Assembly: GCF_910592395.1 (NCBI RefSeq)
Contig: NC_088315.1
Span: 9,240,501 to 9,304,500, forward strand
From: Lineus longissimus
Taxonomy: Eukaryota > Nemertea > Pilidiophora > Heteronemertea > Lineidae
Length of the DNA: 64,000 nt
Reading direction: 5' to 3'
Below the pieces are notes generated by a model. That model saw nothing but the letters and a program-made list of their open reading frames with translations. It searched no databases and was not told the origin of the DNA. A program made the position numbers and the translations under genes. Shown piece after piece: positions 59,126 to 64,000 of the stretch (within the stretch, counting starts at the first letter, position 1; each line of letters starts with the position of its first letter).

Positions 59126-60010
59126 GTATGTGATGCTCCAAATCTAGAAAGACTAGATCATTCGTGAATGTTATGTCCGCATCTTTTATGACTCTGAAGG
59201 GCGAACTACTGGTCGGATTTCTTTAAAGTTTGGTTCTATTATTTGAAAGACTCTGGTGTACTCTCGTATACCCAGGCATTTCAGACTATTTCACCTCTCG
59301 CTTATTAATCGAATTTAGCGGCGGGGATTGGGGCTTGGGGAGACGGTGGCCATGTTGATAAGAGATGGGGAGTCCGCTTAAATATCACCTACACGTTATC
59401 GATTGGTTTAATTGTCTACATGTATGGTGAGATACCCAACCACTCAAGTATGTACCTGTATTGTCAGTGTCAAAGTAGTCAAGAGAGAGTTACTTTGTTT
59501 TTATTTTTTGCATCTCGCCTTCCTTCTTTCCTTGGAAGTTTGAAAGTCCTAGGGGTAGCATGTCCGGGGAACATATGATTCTATAAAGCGCTTTGATCAC
59601 TCTCTGCCATTGATTGTGATGGCCTCTATAGAACTATATCTATACCCTAATCCGTCAGAAACACGTCCAATCCAACTCGTGCAAACTTTTTAAATATGTG
59701 CATGAGGGGCTCATTTGTTATTTTAAAGCATAATGATATAAAACTTTCACTTCTTCCATGTCTCATTGCTCAGGACTGGCATTCATTTACGGCATCTCTG
59801 CCAGCTAGGTACCCATTTACTCTTGGTGAGAGGAATGAAGGAGAAAAGCACATAGTGTTAACTGCCTTTCTAAAGACACAAAGACATAGTAACGTTGATT
59901 CTTCCAAGAAGCGAACTCCTGATTAAGAACCCGCGCTCTGCCCACTATGCCATTGATCTCCACAGACCAAAACTGGAACTGAACGTTTACTGCAACCTGC
60001 TGGTTCAAAA
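59126..60010. other. Downstream of the last RFX6 exon seen
   Basis: No further RFX6 exon is recognised. A single arm TATTTGAAAGACTCTGG (59240-59256) belongs to the hairpin family seen at 10081. A tRNA-like dispersed repeat is listed separately. Confidence 0.4.
59801..59960 (+). repeat. Possible tRNA-like dispersed repeat
   Basis: CCAGCTAGGTACCCATTTAC, then GCGAACTCCTGATTAAGAAC, then CCGCGCTCTGCCCACTATGCC resemble a repeat found in many animal genomes that contains tRNA-like GGTTCGAAxCC and CCGCGCTCTAACCACTA words. The match is from memory and is not verified. Confidence 0.3.
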
Positions 60011-61078
60011 TCAGCCATTGGTTGTGAAAATATTCACGTGTTTCCAGTATCTTTTTGTTGCCTTAGAAACCGTCACAATATGATAGAGAGTGCCGTCTAA
60101 CACGAGGATGAAGTATTCAAACGTGCCTTCGGGAATCTGGTATCTCAATTCAATGTCGATGTTTTCAATGGCTAAGCTTGTATCGAAGCGGCTCCTGGCG
60201 CAGCTAATTCTAAATCCCAAGAATGCTGTCACCATTTGCTCGTTATTCCTTCCAAGGGCCGCAGTTAGAATTATAAGGTGGTCTGATTCCCTGAACCAAT
60301 AGTCATAAGATAAGAACTGGCGATCTGGAAAGTTGATAATGGAACTAAATTCGGTGCTGGAGCCTGGGAGAGTAAAATGTTTGCTTCTTCTAAACCAGTA
60401 TAAATACAATCCTAAATAATCTTTCTTTTTTTTTCGACCAATAATAAAGTACACGAAGTCTTCGCCAAGGAAGAATCTGTCGTAAGCAGACACCGGGACG
60501 TTTATTTCTATAACGCCTTTGGACGAAAGTCTAATAACGGCGCTTTCATTCAGATTAAATGAATACATCCTAATGACAGACTGGCTATATCGCTTGCAAT
60601 CAATGACTAATGTCCCGTGTCGGAGCAAAATATCGAACTTCGACACATACACCCCACTTACGCACGGGTCCGTGTCCGGTATGACTAGTTTCTTCGTGCA
60701 GATGCCAAGCCTGACGTCAAAGAGGATAAATGTAAGATACTTGTGCTCTTCCCGGCAACTTAGGGCGATGTATCTATCATAGACCAGTGCTCTTTTTGCT
60801 AAATCTATTTGATGGCACATTAATGTGTTTGTTTTTAGCACTGTCCTATGGGTAAGATTGAATACATCGCCATTTGAATTCATATGATACGTGCGGATAT
60901 AGTAATGTTGTTTACCAGGGACGTCTGTCATGACAACAATTGTGCCAGTCACGTAATTATGAAGCAACTTATCATGACTGCCAATTCTCAATATAATGGG
61001 TGGTAGAAATATCGCCTTTACACTGCGCCTGTACCTTACCTTTCTATGTTCCTTAAAGAGAATGGTAGACTTTTTCAC
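60011..61078 (-). CDS. Propeller-like protein, paralogue A
   Basis: A 355-codon open frame ending in TAG/TGA at 60011. It has no ATG at its 5' end: the first codon is GTG, preceded by an in-frame TAA and by a possible 3' splice site (GCATAAAAG). It is therefore probably an internal or last exon. The protein is made of short alternating strands (for example ALVYDRYIALSCREEHKYLT and FDVRLGICTKKLVIPDTD) as in a beta-propeller or an F-box-associated domain. No F-box is visible. The C-terminus (EYFILVLDGTLYHIV, then NIFTTNG) matches that of the next gene upstream (EYFGSLHVSSKGQMLHIV, VRYTRTG), so the two are tandem paralogues. Function unknown. Confidence 0.7.
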   Translation of the reverse strand: MKKSTILFKEHRKVRYRRSVKAIFLPPIILRIGSHDKLLHNYVTGTIVVMTDVPGKQHYYIRTYHMNSNGDVFNLTHRTVLKTNTLMCHQIDLAKRALVYDRYIALSCREEHKYLTFILFDVRLGICTKKLVIPDTDPCVSGVYVSKFDILLRHGTLVIDCKRYSQSVIRMYSFNLNESAVIRLSSKGVIEINVPVSAYDRFFLGEDFVYFIIGRKKKKDYLGLYLYWFRRSKHFTLPGSSTEFSSIINFPDRQFLSYDYWFRESDHLIILTAALGRNNEQMVTAFLGFRISCARSRFDTSLAIENIDIELRYQIPEGTFEYFILVLDGTLYHIVTVSKATKRYWKHVNIFTTNG

Positions 61079-61369
61079 CTTTTATGCAGAGAACTATTTC
61101 CTGTTTCGTGTAAGATCAGTGTGAATTAGTTCTATCCAAAGGACGATTAAATTAAATTAAAATAACGTTCCTCCTTATTTGTAACATACTGGCACCAGTG
61201 GTTTTCAATATACTTCGCCTCACGATATTTCAAACCCCTGGGGAAATTCATACCCTTAGACGGATTGTACGTGGCGGTAGAAAACAGACCGCCCAATAAG
61301 AGCGTCGCTTGCATAGAGTCACAGAATTAAAATTAACCTAAATCAAAATATCCATCTGCCTTTTCTTGT

Positions 61370-61460
61370 TGGCAATGATAGACCTTTTCACATTTTATGT
61401 ATTGAACTATTTCTTATTTGAGAATTTCTTTTGTGAGATCAGGGTGAATAAGTTATAAAC
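61370..61460 (-). repeat. Degenerate duplicate of the 5' edge of paralogue A
   Basis: AATGATAGACCTTTTCACAT, TTTATGTATTGAACTATTTC and GTGAGATCAGGGTGAATAAG parallel 61062-61130 (AATGGTAGACTTTTTCACCT, TTTATGCAGAGAACTATTTC, GTAAGATCAGTGTGAATTAG). This shows a local duplication between the two paralogues. Confidence 0.7.
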
Positions 61461-61963
61461 CTCTAGATTTCAATAAAGTATCCATGCTATTTATTTGAAA
61501 GATTGAGTCAGTATGTTACTTTTACTATCAACACGGACCCAAATTTGAACATGTCCTATAGCCTGCAAATCATGCATTGTCAATGGGGTCTCCTTCCGAA
61601 GGTTGATGTGGTCAACAAAAATATGCTTAATTGGCCTGCCATAATTATGTTTAATCCCACCGATTAGAAAACGTGACAAAAATCATTAACATTGTATCAA
61701 GTAATCAATCCTTTTCGAAAAAATAAAAAAAACATGACACTATAAAATTTTCCCTCGATGTAAAATTGAAATAATTACATCATTTTTGTAACAGAATAAG
61801 TATTTCTTAGTTAGTTGTTACTCTGTTGATACAACCTACCTGTGTGATACACACTAGTATATTAGATAACTTTACGCACATGTACAGTACACGGGCATTT
61901 TTCGCCAACCAAAAATTAAGTTTTTGTGCCGGTTTAGAGCCAAAATGACTCTAGATTAACTTT
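61461..61963. other. Gap between the two propeller-like genes
   Basis: A 62-residue minus frame (61491-61679; FLIGGIKHNYGRPIKHIF) may be a remnant exon, but I find no acceptor for it. Otherwise AT-rich. Confidence 0.3.
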
Positions 61964-62918
61964 TTATCCTGTTCTCGTATATCTTACAACAAAATAAGTA
62001 ATTGAGTAAGGATCTTTTGATCGAACTATGTGTAACATTTGACCTTTACTGCTGACATGTAGTGAACCAAAATATTCTCGAAGCCCTATATTTGCACAGA
62101 TTTTTCTTACATGTCCCTTTAGCAGTAACTTGTGTTGTTCACACTCAACAACGAACCCGAACTTCAAAATCGGCCGGCTTTTTTTCCGTACCATCACTGT
62201 GAATTTAGCTTCATACCTTGGATTTGATACAATATCGGTTAATTTCACATCACCAAGGTAGCCTAAATTGATTAAGTAAGTCTCAAACAAAATATGAGTG
62301 GATGCTTGCTTATGTTTATAGAAATATACAATCATGGTGTGATACTTATCACGCTGATGACTAAAATACACTGAGAATATTTCGGCGCCAAACATGGTGG
62401 GTGCGATGCGTTTACCGTTCGGAGACTGAATGTGTGTTTTATTAGTGAATCGTAAAACAGGCTCAGAGCCCGGTTCCAGGTAAAAGTCGAACAAAAAAAT
62501 ATTTTGGGTGTCCTCATCACACCATACTACAGCTTTTTTAGCAAAAGATAAAACCAGACGGCTTGTTACTGCAATGTAGTCAACTCTCTTCTTGTCGATA
62601 CATCTCCGTGCCTCGTCAGGCAGAAACAGACTACCGTTCACAGTACCCTTCGTAAAATCATACATGTAGACGTCAGGGCCATCAAACATCAAGAGGTATT
62701 TATCAAAGTAGCTAAATGCTTCTCTGGGCTGGCGTGAGAAATACGAGCCATTGTATTTCACCCGAAACACATGGCTAACTGGCTTATATTCGTAAATCAA
62801 AATGTTACTATCTCCTGATTTTTTTACATAATATTCTGTTATAAGATACTCGAAATCCAGGTGATAAGCTAGGACGCGTTTAGGCGGTATAAGTGCTGCT
62901 GGGGAACTCCGTGCAAAT
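61964..62918 (-). CDS. Propeller-like protein, paralogue B
   Basis: The open frame runs from a 3' splice-like CACATATACAG (62929-62919) to TAA at 61964, 317 codons plus one carried base. It begins FARSSPAALIPPKRVLAYHL and continues through the TTG at 62800 to EAFSYFDKYLLMFDGPDVYM, YDFTKG and many short beta strands. Composition and strand pattern resemble paralogue A, and the C-termini are clearly related (see A). The upstream exons, which could hold an F-box or another domain, were not found. A possible donor GTAAGA lies inside the last codons (FVVRY), so the true end could differ. Function unknown. Confidence 0.7.
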
Positions 62919-63301
62919 CTGTATATGTGCTAAACAGAGTGGTGTAGATGTCATCACATTTTGATAAGCTTAATATGGACACTAATAGAAGTTTCTCCTG
63001 AAAGGACCACTCTTTCATTCATTCGGTACATACAGGGCCAAGCCAAACCCGACCCAACAGACGTTATGTTGAAGGCCCACAAAGACATGGTAATATCACA
63101 TACTCTGTCACATATCTTTCCAGACAATCAGCCATTCACCATTAGCATGAACGCGTCCTGGATATAATCGTGTGTTTTAGAGGCGTTTTTTTTCTCCATA
63201 TTTTCCATCAAACCAATCAGTCATTAGATTTACTCAATCATTCGTCTACCACCTCCCTTTACACATACTCGGGTAAGAAAACGCATCTCTTTTGACATTC
63301 C
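62919..63301. other. No clear gene
   Basis: A plus-strand frame (62961-63167) shows no domain. The sequence may be intron of the minus-strand genes. Confidence 0.3.
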
Positions 63302-63577
63302 TCAATAACTTTTTATTACCTTCTTTTGAAGCATTTTTGCTCCATGGTGGGACTCTAGCTCTTTCGTTTCCATACACCTCCCCCTCTTCTTACTCAGCCG
63401 ACAGTAAGTGTTTCCACCGTACCAGTAGTTGACAGTTCGACATCCTTTTAGGATGAGACATAAAGCAGCACATCCGATTGGTCTCAGTCTTGTACCCTTC
63501 GTATTTAGGTCGATATTCTTGAGAGTCAAGTTATGGCTAACGTGTTCAAAGGTAGCTTGTCTCTCATTAAACCCCAT
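63302..63577 (-). CDS. PAN/apple-like domain exon
   Basis: The minus-strand frame MGFNERQATFEHVSHNLTLK, then CAALCLILKGCRTVNYWYGG, NTYCRLSKKRGRC, ends near HGAKMLQKK. The pattern F-x-N-x-L, CxxxC-x5-C-x3-NY-x-C-x-L is that of PAN/apple domains, extracellular modules that bind proteins or carbohydrate. A donor GTAATA follows the second Lys of QKK (near 63320), so the frame past it is intron. One NLT sequon fits a secreted position. Its phase does not match paralogue B, so it probably belongs to another gene. Confidence 0.5.
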   Translation of the reverse strand: MGFNERQATFEHVSHNLTLKNIDLNTKGTRLRPIGCAALCLILKGCRTVNYWYGGNTYCRLSKKRGRCMETKELESHHGAKMLQKKVIKSY

Positions 63578-64000
63578 GATACTGGCTCTTAATAACTGAT
63601 TATTGCTTCATCAGCACCCAGTGTAACATAGACACATTCGATTATCAAGCGCGCTGTCCCAGTAGACAGGAAAATATGATAGTTTTAAACAAAATAGTTT
63701 TTCCTTTGACAATTCTGCTGGTCCTGTACGTTAACAAGACCAAGTACAGTACAGTGTACATTATCTTCCGAAACATCATTCGAGAAATAACGTACAGAAT
63801 GCCCCTTGCAGCTACTAGAACAGCTTCATTATCCAATCTTTTCCTTCAAGTGAATCTCTCAAGAGCATTCAGGGGCTTGTTCTCTGCGGTCAGATCAGGA
63901 GCAGTGCTTATACAATTTGATCAAAATTCCTCACTGAACAGCTCCCAATGACATTTGACTTTTACAATTACGTACATGGCGTACTGCACAGTGGAATACA
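63578..64000. other. Right edge, no clear gene
   Basis: Overlapping plus and minus frames at 63645-63951 show no recognisable domain. Confidence 0.3.

Overview
This is eukaryotic, animal nuclear DNA. Coding sequence is split by GT-AG introns, long tandem satellites and foldback elements are abundant, and the recognisable families (an RFX6-type transcription factor, a class A GPCR, TRIM, ankyrin, ethanolamine kinase and PAN domains) are metazoan. AT-rich intergenic DNA, compact introns and repeat content suggest a marine invertebrate, perhaps a deuterostome such as an amphioxus, acorn worm or echinoderm. The species assignment is inference only.

Layout. Bases 1-14.9 kb are three unrelated satellites placed end to end: an 81-85 bp unit (running off the left edge), a 122 bp unit and a 67 bp unit. 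They are non-coding, although the first gives repetitive open frames. From 15 to 20 kb there are weak exon candidates, an old ~160 bp degenerate repeat, a long imperfect inverted repeat, and a class A peptide-type GPCR on the minus strand broken by an in-frame stop in TM3 and a frame change near TM1. From 20.5 to 25.4 kb is mostly intergenic, with foldback elements and a decayed Gypsy-like retroelement with a chromodomain-like tail. An ankyrin-repeat gene on the plus strand (25.7-32.6 kb) has one repeat per exon. A TRIM-type RING/B-box gene with two C-terminal hydrophobic segments follows on the minus strand (33.8-35.6 kb). A LINE fragment and a 787-residue multi-pass membrane protein gene (40.1-42.5 kb) lie between two near-identical ~525 bp direct repeats. 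An ethanolamine-kinase-like gene of at least six exons is on the minus strand (45.3-48.5 kb). At 49.9-51.0 kb a terminal-inverted-repeat element encloses 17 nearly perfect 60 bp repeats. The 5' and middle exons of an RFX6 orthologue occupy 53.2-59.1 kb on the plus strand. Two related propeller-like minus-strand genes and a PAN-like exon fill 60-63.6 kb.

The genes do not form a pathway or operon; they are independently transcribed neighbours. The points most worth following up are a 78 bp in-frame tandem duplication, with duplicated splice donor, in the DNA-binding exon of the RFX6 gene; the TIR element with the homogeneous 60 bp array; a palindromic MITE family with five copies in the window, three of them in or next to the RFX6 gene; the uncharacterised membrane protein; and the GPCR whose TM3 spacing is exact except for a TAA codon.
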